NCBI RefSeq assembly: GCF_018320785.1
Contig: NC_054886.1
Coordinates: 33,463,732 to 33,527,731 of the forward strand
Reading direction: 5' to 3'
From: Cheilinus undulatus
Lineage: Eukaryota; Chordata; Actinopteri; Labriformes; Labridae
DNA: 64,000 nucleotides
Part shown: in pieces, positions 47,201 to 57,409 of the stretch
Numbering within the stretch: position 1 is the stretch's first letter
How the letters are laid out: each line of letters opens with the position of its first letter
Position numbers and translations under genes: made by a program
Notes under the pieces: generated by a model
The model's database searches: none
Told to the model about the DNA's origin: nothing
What the model saw: the letters and a program-made list of their open reading frames with translations, nothing else

Positions 47201-48659
47201 TGGGTGTGTTTGTTTTATATTCTGCCAAAAATAGAAAATACACCATCAGGGACCCCCAAATGATACAGTACTGTATTTGGTTGATGCTGTGTTGTTAGAA
47301 TGTTTCAAATGTTTCAGAAAATATTTAGGGAGTCATTTATTTGTAATATATACTCTGCTGCTGAGAATGCACCACATAAGATGGGTGATTTCTCCATCAG
47401 ATACATTTATTTTTTTAAATATTATTCTTATTTTTACATGGTGCTGTTTTTGTTTTATATGGTATAGTGTAAGTCTGCACAGCAGAACATGTGTCAGGTA
47501 AAGCTGCACCAGATACATTTAATTTTCAATAAACAAGTAAAAAAGGCATGGAAATGTCTCTATTTTTGTATTGAAAAAGTATCGAACCGTGACAAAAACG
47601 TATCGAACCGAACCATGAATTTTGTGTATCGTTGCACCCCTACTTTTACTACTCTTGGTGGTTATTTTAGGCGCTGAAGTAGACTAATGTTTTTATCTGT
47701 GCTTCCTGTGAAGTGAGACCGTGGCTGGGTGGAGCTTGCCATTGAGGCACAATGAAGGAATAAATAACAATAAAGGTCTATTTCCACCTGTTTAAAAGCA
47801 CAAAGAGCTTTTCTTCAGATTCTAAGATCCAACATAATAAAAGTTAATTATCATTTCAGGGCTGCACGATTCATAAAGTCTCACATTGGAGTCGTTTTAA
47901 ACAGTCTCCTCCTCTGATGACCTTTTCTACAACCTCCAAAACTTTGACTGAAAACTCTTTTATATTAGAATTAAAGATGAATGTTAGTCCCATACCATTA
48001 GGCAAAGTTTCTTTTTTTAGTCTACGGACTATTAATATTACATTAAATTTGAACAATTAGTTAAAAGCTTCCCATATACAGTCTTTAACCATTATGTATT
48101 TTTAATTGTATTTTTTGTACCAGTCTTTTTAATTCATACATCAAGTTTTGTGTAGACTAGTTAAAAGAAAACACTTTAAAAATCAGTGTTACAAAAATAC
48201 ATAAATCTTAATCATTTAAGGCTCTACGATCTTCCTGAAGTGTTGCTCATTTTTTTAAATGAGGGTTTCTTCTTATAAACTATTGACAGATTAATCACAC
48301 TGTGACTACAGCTATACAGACAGACAGTGCTGATTACAGATGAGATTAGACTGACAGCAAACCTCAAACTCCCAAGAAAAGATTTGTAAAACAACTTTCT
48401 ATAGTGATGGCACACACACAGATTAGGTAAAAAGAAAAACAGTTTTCATTTGTTTTCATCGTGTAATCATTGATCTTCTTCATGTGTTTTCAATCAACCT
48501 GATGCAGTATAAGATTGGAGCACCATAGTAAAAAAAAATAGAGTTCATTTTCCATTTAAATGTGTACAGCTTTACCCATGTTTAATCATCAACTGCTGAC
48601 TGGCACAAGGTACAAAAAATAAAGGTTTGAAGCTTTAACTTATCCATAAACCTGAAACA
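44296..48659. other. Stretch between genes D and B, no supported gene
   Basis: A minus frame at 44552-44794 (80 residues) ends just before an AATAAA but has no recognised protein. A hAT right end (CCCATCCCTA, about 45832) and the complete element at 46912-47642 are the recognised repeats. The region just below 48660 is probably 3' untranslated region of gene B. Confidence 0.5.
46912..47642. mobile_element. hAT-type non-autonomous element
   Basis: Ends TAGGGGTGCAACAATACA and (inverted) TAGGGGTGCAACGATACA are flanked by CTTTTATT (46904-46911) and CTTTTACT (47643-47650), a 7 of 8 match. Confidence 0.85.
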
Positions 48660-51600
48660 TTACCCATATACAGCAGAAGTGTGTTTTTTATATATATATA
48701 TATTTTGTGTTGTTAATGCAACAGCTTTCATTTCCAAGTATCCCTCAGCTTTGTCACGTTCTGCTATCGTCTCTGCTGACTTAAACTTCTCCTCAATATC
48801 TTTAGAGGTTCTCTCCATGTCCTCTCTGTGATGTTTGAGCTGATCTGCCTGGTTCTTCAGTTCTTTGCATTGATCAGTCAGTTTATGAACCTTCTCCTCC
48901 AAGTCTCTCTGCTCTTCCTCTTTCTTCTTCAAGTCTTCTTCCAGTGTTTTCTTTTTCTCCTCCAAATCCTCCCTCTTCTTTTCTTCTATCATGAGCAGCT
49001 CTCTCTGTTCCATTTCAGCATCCTGATGCTTCTTTGCTTCTGTGTGAAAATAAAAACATAGAATTGTGTCTTTACTTGTTCTGTAATGATCATACAAAGA
49101 AAACAAGTGAAAATTAGTTTTAAAGAAACTGAGCAAAAAAAGTGAAGGCAACACAGAAGACTACTTTAAAAATGATGCAAAAAATATAAAGTTTTGTTTT
49201 ATAAACAAATATTCAGTATTCAATCAGTAATAGAAGCTAATGAGAGGAATTTTAGTAGTTATGTTGCTTCATCCTTGAATTTGTACTGCACTTTACATTT
49301 TCATTAACCCCTAATGAGTGACGAGTGTCATTAGTCCCAGGATGTGAAGCTAAATGTTTATGACATTCGTATTAACATGAACTCAAATAATAATACATGA
49401 ACATACCATAACATTTATATTATCCAACCTCAGTTATTCACAAAACCTTTAACACATTTTAAAAGCATACATACATTAATCCTTTATTATAGCCTCATTT
49501 GCATAAAGTTCTTGTTTAGTTATCCTTGAAAACCTGTACTTACTAAAAATAAATTTCCAAAAAACAAAAGCAGCTACAGCAACAAAACCGAGCAGAATAA
49601 CCGCCATGATGCTGACACGGACAGCAGCAGAGGAAGAGGCTTCAAAGATGTCAGCTGAAATGGAAAACACAGAGAAATAAGATTATTTAAGGAGTCACCA
49701 CGAGAAAAAAAGGCAGAAAAATAGTGGATGAAACTCACCTGACACATAAATACTGGTCTCTCTGGTCTGGTTGATGTCCTTCTGTTGGACTCTGCAGGTG
49801 AAGATGTTACCGTTAGTTTTCTCTACAGTCACTCTGCTGCTGACAGTGAAGAGATCATCAGGACCTCTGACTGTCTTTGTCTGAGCAGTAGAGATGATGT
49901 TTCCCTCTCCATCCAGCCATGAGACCTCAGGCTCTGGGTACCAGCCTTTAGACTCACACTGAAGATCCAGTCCATCAGAGCCTCTGTAGATACCATTAAT
50001 GACAGGGGAGGAGAAAGACCCTGGTGATAAAAGAAAAATACATTAACAGTGCAACTTAAAGAAATAAAGATATACTGACCAGAAAGCTATAGTGTGTAAA
50101 AAGGTGGAAAGAAAAAGTACTTTTGCAAAGCTGATAAAATCCCACTCTTCAGAAAAACACCACTGTAACATCAGTAAACTAGTTATTATTATTATTAGTA
50201 TTTTAGAATCAGAATTAAAGGGCAGGAAAATAAAACTGATCCAGAATATACAGGGCATAATTAGACAGACTAAAGCACAGGGTTATCTTAGAGGGAAAAT
50301 GGTGCACACGGTAACATTTATAAACTACATCTACTTTAAGCTGAGTTTACACTAGAACAGGGGTTTTAAAAGTGTGTGAGTGAGCCTCCCCTGTGAGAAA
50401 GTTATTCATTTGGTGGACCCCCACCCACTTAAAGATTCAGACTGAAAGAAACCTTAACCATATTTTCAAACATTTATGTCTAATTTTAAATATTTTTAAC
50501 ATTTTTATATCTTTGATATTTTGGTCTGCAAATGTTCTTCAACATCCGTCTTTACCAGGTAATCCGTTATTTGGTTTCAGTAATGATTTTACTGCCAATA
50601 CTACCTGATTATTCTGCTCTGATAATCCTTAAAGCAGCGTTACTCAACCAAAGAGCCAAACTGTAGAAAAATACCTCTGCAAGAGCCACAAAAACAGCTT
50701 AAAGTAGCAATAAAAAGTTAAAGATGGCAAAAACGGCCAAAAAGCAGCAAAAGAGGGTGAAAATGGGCAAAAATGGGAATGAAAAGTGAAAAAAAAATGG
50801 TAAGAAGTGAAAAAAAATGAGCAACAGGTGGCAAAATAAGGCAAAAAATGTGTAAAAGTGGCTAAAAAGCAGTCAAGAGTGGTTTAAATGGGCAAAAAGT
50901 GGTATTTAATGACAAAAGAATGCTTAAATGGGCAGAAAGTGGCAAAAAAAAATAGTGAAAAAAATGCAAAAATTGGAAAAAAAAAGTGGCAAAAATGGGC
51001 AAAAAGTAGGAAAAAAGTGGTTTTAATGACCAAAGGTAGGTTAGATGGATGAAAGTGTCAAAAAATGGTATAAAGGGGCAGAAAGTTTCCATTTTAAGGT
51101 TTTCTGGGGGAATAATATTTATAATTAAGATATCACAGAGCCACTAATAATCACACGTTGAGTATCACTGCCTTAAAGTGACTATACGTCTATTCATTTT
51201 GCTCCATGCAGAGCAGAAGTTAGCAAAGCAAATCACTATTTTTGTCTGGTTTACGGTTCCTCACCTCCCCTGAAGTTCTGTGGTGCCCCCCAGGGGAGGC
51301 CCGCCTCACACTTTGAAAACCGCTGCACTAGAATATAATGAGGTAAATTTAGGGTTTGGTTCTTCTTCCCCCGTTCACTACAGTTTACAGAGGCCAGATT
51401 GTCTGATGGTTCTAATTATTATCTTTCCAGATGTACCAGTGGTGTGAGGTTTTAGCTCATGTACACAACTTACCAACAACAAGCTGGACAGTAAACTCTT
51501 TATACTGTGATGGAAAGAAGCACGTATACACGCCGTTATCAGAGAGTTTGACTGCAGACAGTTTCAGTGAGAGGTCGCCACGCTTCAGGTTATCAGCAGA

Positions 51601-52022
51601 TAATGACGTTCTTCCTTTGTAAGACGGGTTCTGGTTCTCCAAAAGGTCTAGGCTATCATGCCACACGTGGACAAATCTGGGCTCAAGGTCATGTCTCGCC
51701 CACTCCACACTCTCAGAAGTAGCATCCACTGCAGGTTCAAGGTGGCATGGTAGGACCACATCCTCACCAACTAATGCTGTTATGGTCTGAGACGGTCCCA
51801 CCCCCTGAGAGTCAACTGGAAAGACACAAATTCAAGAGCAGTGCATTCAGAATTTTGATAAGCTGTCTTTAATAAATAAAGTGTTCTCCTACTTAACAGC
51901 AGCTCAATGTTCATGAAATACTCACCTTCATTAGATTGAGTCAACAAAAGAAGCACCACAGTACTCTGTAAAACCAAGGCACTGAAGGCACAAAGCCTTG
52001 ACTGAAACAAAAATCCACCCAT
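48660..52022 (-). CDS. Gene B: butyrophilin-like receptor (V-set, C-type Ig, TM, coiled coil)
   Basis: Five phase-1 exons: 51926-52022 (signal peptide, MGGFLFQSRL...), 51474-51815 (V-set), 49739-50020 (C-type Ig), 49544-49654 (TM), 48660-49039 (tail); 1212 nt, 403 residues. The V-set (about 33-146) has VVLPCHLEP, SVEWARHDLEPRFVHVWHD and SDNGVYTC; the C-type domain (about 147-240) has CESKGWYPEPEVSW, TVRGPDDLFTVSSRVTV and IFTC. The C exon has no Met, so it is easy to miss. The TM helix (about 251-273) leads to a Glu/Lys-rich coiled coil. The last 15 or so residues (QNIYIYKKHTSAVYG) are encoded across a TA microsatellite and may be a recent extension. The V-to-C intron holds nested hAT elements. 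The V exon has exactly the same length as in gene A (342 nt). A 5' non-coding exon probably ends at 54594. There is no B30.2 domain; the role is inferred as surface co-signalling. Confidence 0.88.
50358..51325. mobile_element. Outer hAT element of a nested pair
   Basis: Ends CAGGGGTTTTAAAAGTGTG and (inverted) CAGCGGTTTTCAAAGTGTG are flanked by CACTAGAA on both sides (50350-50357, 51326-51333). A second hAT element is inserted inside. Confidence 0.88.
50635..51170. mobile_element. Inner hAT element with degenerate tandem repeats
   Basis: Ends CAGCGTTACTCAACC and (inverted) CAGTGATACTCAACG are flanked by CCTTAAAG on both sides (50627-50634, 51171-51178). About 400 bp of its interior (50690-51095) is made of variants of GGGCAAAAAGTGG. 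The end family is the same as in the elements at 32.2 and 43.1 kb. Confidence 0.85.
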
Positions 52023-52144
52023 TAGGCAAAGAATCCTGTAAATGTTAGAAAATAGAAATATGTCAGTATGCTGTAGACACAGGTCAGCAACCTGATCCAG
52101 ACTTCTGGTCTTAAAGGCATTTAAAGTAGATCTGTGTGAAGTAG

Positions 52145-52530
52145 TGTGAATGATGGAGCTTTATTCTTGCTAGAATGTAAAATGTTACAGTCATGCATAA
52201 AGTAGAGGATGTTAAAATGATGAAGTATCCCTTTACTTTAATAACAAGTTGGAAAATTAAAAAAAAAATAGAAATAAAGTGTTAGCAGCCAAAATGTCAT
52301 AAGAGAGGATCTCTAAAACTCAAATATGGCATAATCTCATGTCATGATTTAACTTCCTTTTCTCTTAACTTTAATAAATGTAAATTACCATTAGAGCTTT
52401 ATTGTACTTTGTAATAATATATTTTCCTCAGAGAACCTGTTAATACTGATTTCTAACATACAAATTGTTCCTTAAAGGGACCATCTTCTTTTATTTGTCT
52501 CGTACTTTCTCTCTTGAAAAAGGCAGGAGT
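52145..52530 (+). repeat. Second copy of the 21255-21660 block
   Basis: Same order and orientation as the block upstream of gene C. It lies in the 5' non-coding intron of gene B and is followed directly by a SINE. Confidence 0.8.
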
Positions 52531-52534
52531 CAGG

Positions 52535-52700
52535 GCGCGCAGATGGTCGACTGGTTTAAGGTGCTACCCGTGTACGTGGACGGCCCAGGTTCAAACCTGG
52601 CCTGTGGCCCATTACCGCCTTTCCCTCCCCACTTTCTTCCCTGTTTCAGAGGCTATCCACTGTCCTTCCTCTATCTAACAAAGGCAGAATAAAAAATAGG
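52535..52700 (+). mobile_element. tRNA-derived SINE copy 2
   Basis: A diverged tRNA-like head (GACTGGTTTAAGGTG, GGTTCAAACCTGG) is followed by TTTCCCTCCCCACTTTCTTC and a CTAACAAAGGCAGAATAAAA tail. Confidence 0.75.
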
Positions 52701-52997
52701 ATAGAATAATGCTTTTTAACAGTTTTCATGTTTCTGTGTATGTCATGGCATAAGACTTTAATAACCAGTGATTAAATAATTCAAAAGGATAAATACATTT
52801 AGGGTTTTACTGCCAAAATTACTGTGATTACTTCAATTTTTTTGTTCCTTCTTTTGTTCCTTTTTTTCTCCATTTTTCCATCTGACTTCTTGTTAAAGAA
52901 CCTACCCTGGATCCTCAATGGAAAAAACACAAAATTAGTCTGCACAAATTGTTAAATGCAAATTATCACATACAAAAAATTACTGAAGATTAATTTC

Positions 52998-54450
52998 TTG
53001 CAGAAAGTCTTAAACTTGTAGCAGCATAAAACCCTGAATATTTCTCTTAGAAAATGTGTGTGGGTTTTCCCTCTGCTACCCTCAGAGTGGAGCTAAAGTT
53101 GGAAAAGGCTGGTGACCACTGCTGTAGACAATTATCTTTTCAAGTATGCTTATCATTGCAAAGCTATCAAGAGAATTAAGACTAAAACACTCTTTTCTAT
53201 GCTCAAATCCAATCACATAAAAGTAATGTGGTGCAGATATAGCAGCTATAATATTCAGTTAGTGGGTAGTACCTAAAACTTCCATGCAGTTGCGGACTGA
53301 CCTTTGCTGAATGTCATTACATGTGTTAAAGTGGCCATGAGTAGTATACGTACCTGTAAGAAACAGATTGTCTCTCATATTTCTCAGCTTATATCGGAAA
53401 GTTTGACTATTTTTATGGTAAAAGCATTAAAAAGCTATTTTTGAAGACAAGACACTGAAATCATGAAGGACTTGTGCTTTGATATTTTGACCTTGAGCAG
53501 CAAATACAAAGTCTCTCGGAAAACACCAATCGAAACTTTGAATATACAACTTGATAAAATAATTGGAATGCAGTTTTTTTCAACTTAAATTTCTGCACTC
53601 CTAATTTATATTACATTTATAAACAGAAATACGATTGTATATATCTAAACTAGAATGGCCGTCTAAGGCGGCAGACCCACGCCTAAGCAGCGCCACCGAG
53701 GAACTCACGCTCCCACTGATAACTATGGTGTTCAAAATTCGAAGTCCGAGAAAAACCGAACGGGTGGGTGGATCATCACCAAAATCTAATCGATTCTTCC
53801 CTGTTACCATCCCAATATCCCCTGAAAGTTTGGTGAAGATCCGACCTACCGTTCTCGAGTTAACTTGTACACATACAAAGAAAGAAAGAAAGAAAGATAC
53901 AGAGCCCTTTACATAACCCCCTGCTGATTTCATCGGCGTGGGTAAAAATATTGCAGCATTAATTTCTTGCAGAAAGTCTTAAATTTGTAGCAGCACATAT
54001 ATATAGCCCTGAATATTTTTTCTTAGAAAATTTGTGTTGGTATTCTCTGCTACACTCAGAGCGGAGCTTAAATTGGAAAAGGCTGGTGACCACTGCTGTA
54101 GACAATTATCTTTTCAAGTATGATTATCATTGCAAAGCTACCAAGAGAATTAAGACTAAAGCACGCTTTTCTATGCTCAAATTCCAGCACATGCAAGTAA
54201 TGTGTTGCAAATAAACTGCTGTAATATTCAGTTAGTATTACCTAAAATCGTCCATGCCGTTGCTGAATGACCTTTGCTGAATGTCATTACAGACATTAAA
54301 GTGGGATTCATCGTTATATCAGTGCCAATCAAACCTTTGAATATACAATTTGATAAAATAATTGGAATGCAATTTTTCAACTTAAACTTCTGCACTCCTA
54401 ATTTATATTACATTTCTAAACAGCAGTGTGATTGTATATCTATATTACAT
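52998..54450. repeat. Tandem duplication split by a LINE tail
   Basis: Copy 1 (52998-53650) and copy 2 (53958-54450) share TGGAAAAGGCTGGTGACCAC, GACAATTATCTTTTCAAGTA and GATAAAATAATTGGAATGCA in the same order. Between them, 53650-53945 is the 3' tail of a fish LINE (CCTGAAAGTTTGGTGAAGAT, GTTCTCGAGTTAAC, then a GAAA repeat). Confidence 0.8.
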
Positions 54451-54593
54451 CACACTGATTCATAAAGCTGTCTGAGTTTAAAGTTTTATTGAGCTCTATA
54501 ACATGTAAGGAGAGATTTAGCTCACTTAGAAAGTCACAGTCCATCAGGATCATATTTATATATTTTTAAATAGAGCAAAGAAGAGACACCTAC

Positions 54594-54690
54594 CTGCAGT
54601 TTCTCTGTATCTGAGTAAATCTGTGTCTAAAACTAAACGGCCAAAGTCCATAAATGAAAGATCCTTGTCCTGTGATAGGGTGTGTTCCAA
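54594..54690 (-). promoter_or_regulatory. Candidate 5' non-coding exon of gene B
   Basis: A donor (ACTGCAG|GTAGGT) closes an exon at 54594. The exon sequence resembles the non-coding exon of gene S at 13663. The upstream edge was not determined. Confidence 0.45.
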
Positions 54691-55263
54691 CTTTAGTAAT
54701 ATGGTATAATCATGACAGCTTCATACTTTTGGATAATTTGATATGTCACAAATAAAACACCCAAACTACAGTTTTTTTTAGCTGTTAGTTATCTAGCAGT
54801 TTTTTTCTAACCCACTGACCACCTGACACTTCCTGACACTCACTGCCTGGGTTTACTGTCCCCACATGAATGTTAATGTTTGATGATCAAGAGTTAGAAA
54901 GTTAAGAATTAACTCAACTGCATTCAACTGATCTGTTCATATTGAAAGCATGATTTGTGATTAATTGAATGAGGGTCAGGAGAGATCTAAACAAAATGTG
55001 AATCAGACCAGAAACCAATGAACTCCTCTTCCTAGAAAAATGGGACACTAGTGAAGCCAAACTGTTGGGTAGACTGAGAAAACACATTTCCATGAGATAA
55101 TAGACTGAGTCAAAAGAGAGAAGAAAGGCTGGACAGTAAAATACAGCACCAACAAACTGCAATCTTTGATGGACTGGAAATAGGAGAACCACATCGAAAG
55201 TTCTAATAATGTTTTGACTCACACTCACAGACGACAAAAGAGGACACAGAAGCATGTTCTCCT

Positions 55264-55425
55264 ATCACTGTACTTAATCTTTATGCCACACATGGAGAAA
55301 ACTTGGCTTAAAATCATGTCTCGCCCACTCCACACTCTGAGTACATTTACAGCAGACTCAAGGTGCCATGGTAGGATCACATCCTCACCAACTAATGCTG
55401 TTATGGCCTGAGAATTCAGCTAGAA
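55264..55425 (-). pseudogene. V-set exon fragment related to gene B
   Basis: The minus strand follows the gene B V-set exon (CATTAGTTGGTGAGGATGTG, GTGGAGTGGGCGAGACATGA, GTGTGGCATAAAG). The first canonical Cys codon is TGG (Trp), a deletion shortens the middle, and the second half of the domain is absent. It is a broken duplicate. Confidence 0.8.
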
Positions 55426-55486
55426 AGATAAATTCTTGAGTTGGGCATTCAGAACCTTGATAAGCTAACAAATGTATTAACAAATG

Positions 55487-55996
55487 TATTAGACCACCTG
55501 TCATATCTGTCTCAGAGACCATCCAGCATCATGAAGTGCTTTAATGCGGACTCTTTCATTTTCAGTCAGCTCTCCACGTTTTACCATTTTCAACAGGAAT
55601 GAGGAATTTCAAACTGAATTCACCCAAATCTGAGCCGGCTCACTGGACTTCTCTGAGAAGTCAGAAATTAATCAAGCATAACATTCAACCACTAAAACTC
55701 ATTTTTCTCTGCAGGAATGCAAGTAAATAACTATATTTTGACATATTCATCAAGAAATATTAATGTGCTTTACTTTTTTTCAGTCTTTTTGTAAATCAGT
55801 AAATTTGAAAATTCATGAATAACAATAATAATTATATTTTAGCATTAAAAATATCATTTGGGTTAAAGAGCTTCTACATATTGGTGTATTAACCATTGCA
55901 GAAACATAAAAAATGATTTTGGTATTTACCAATGCTGTTAATTTAGGCCAGCTGTGGCAGAAACCTTACTTTGGTTAGGGTTAGGCTGGTCTAATA
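55487..55996. mobile_element. Mariner/Tc1-like MITE, copy 1
   Basis: Ends TATTAGACCACCTGTC and (inverted) TATTAGACCAGCCTAAC. The sequence is found in inverted orientation at 61035-61537. Confidence 0.75.
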
Positions 55997-56269
55997 CTGT
56001 AGTGCTTAAGTTTTAATGGGAGTTGTAGTTGACCAGTTGCGTCTCTACTGCATTGAGGAATAGCACAAATGAATCTAACTGCAAAAAAATGCATGGACTT
56101 TTCCTTGTATGTATGTAGATTTTTTGAAAATCATTTGTCACAAAATGTTTATTTTTTCACCATTGTATCCCCAAGAGATCGGAAAACAAGCCTGTGCAAA
56201 GAAAAGGTTTATTCTCTAATGTTTTCTGTGTGTTATCAATCAAATCTCTGAGTTTCAAATCTTGATTTG

Positions 56270-56485
56270 TTTTTTTTTCTTTTGTCTTTAGAGTCCTATA
56301 ATTATTTTAAATATTCAAGTGGCATTACTGTTGTAGATATATTCTTAAAGCCCAGATTGTCCTGAAAAAAGATGCATAGAGCTTCACTGTCTGCCACAGA
56401 GTTGATGTTTTAAAAGCAATAAAGACAAAAAGTCCAGACGAGACATGATGGTGAAAAAATAGCTGTGAGCTCTAAGGGTTAACAA
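56270..56485 (+). repeat. Dispersed repeat shared with 30150-30400
   Basis: TTCTTAAAGCCCAGATTGTC and AAAGTCCAGACGAGAC, ending in GAGCTCTAAGGGTTAA, match the 30-kb copy in order and orientation. Confidence 0.65.
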
Positions 56486-56804
56486 TAGGATGTCACTTAA
56501 GTTCATTTTATTTACCTCTCCTCCTCTCTGAAACTACTCACTATGTAATATTGTGATGTTGTAAAATGTAATATTTCAATATCTTCAACAATGAATATCA
56601 ACATCTGAAGTATGTGGGAGTCATGCAGAATATTGTATTCCCACAAGTTTCCCTTTCATAATGCAAGAAAATCCTGCTAAACATTATAACTTTACAGTTA
56701 AGTCTCTCTCCACTCTTTTGCATGCACATAGCGACATGCAATCTGCATTCTGAAATGTTTCGGTATGTTTTACGTCATGAACGAGGCTCCTCTTTGAGTC
56801 GGTC

Positions 56805-56954
56805 ATGGACCCAAGAGAAACATTTCAAGCTGAGGTAGATGTTTGTGGGGAGTGTCACAAGTATATTTGGGTTTGGAGAGGTGATGCCATGGCACTGCAA
56901 TGTGGACAGAGATGCTGCCCACAGCTGCTGAAGAAGGCGCTCAGGGGAGTTTAA
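56805..56954 (+). CDS. Small Cys-rich open frame, unrecognised
   Basis: A 49-residue frame, MDPRETFQAEVDVCGECHKY continuing to ALQCGQRCCPQ, has a CxxC pair and a second Cys cluster, as in a zinc-binding finger. It has good codon-like composition compared with surrounding AT-rich DNA. No splice sites, promoter or homologue are recognised; it could be an exon or relic of a larger gene or chance. Confidence 0.25.
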   Translation: MDPRETFQAEVDVCGECHKYIWVWRGDAMALQCGQRCCPQLLKKALRGV

Positions 56955-57330
56955 TGCCTGCTCAGAAGATTCATAAATTAGAGATAACAGTGGATCTAAC
57001 CCTTAATTTCTTAATATTTATCCTTTTTTTTTCTTTTTTGTGAATGGCTGCCTGTTGCTGTCAGACGCCCCTTCATGAAAAGCAGATTTTTATTCTCACT
57101 GAATTTCTCTGATTTAATAAAAACAAAAAAAACCTACAAAGTTGCTCAATAGCCATAGAAGACAATAGACTATTTCCAGACTGAGTGATGCATTGTGACA
57201 TTTAATATCTTTGTGTTCACACTTCACAGAGATGAGAGATGCTTCTTTTGGTTGCTCATGTTTGAGCTAAAATAGAACCTGAAGCCTGAAAGTGGTTCTC
57301 GTGCTAAAAGCAGCAACCCCCTCATCTTAC

Positions 57331-57347
57331 ACAGGAACGGGAAGCAC
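57331..57347 (+). promoter_or_regulatory. ETS-like double GGAA site upstream of gene E
   Basis: ACAGGAACGGGAAGCAC sits 63 bp before the ATG, in the same position as the ACAGGAAGAGGAAG site of genes C and D. Confidence 0.4.
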
Positions 57348-57409
57348 CTCACATTAGCCTTTATCATATTTAGTTGTAGTCTCTCTGAGACAGTCAGCAC
57401 CAAGACACC

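Noticed and set aside
53601-53933. 110-codon minus frame and its plus partner
   Set aside because: Both lie in the LINE 3' tail inserted between the tandem copies.
54914-55255. 113-codon minus frame next to the broken V-set exon
   Set aside because: Hydrophobic in parts but without Ig features or splice match to the V-set relic.
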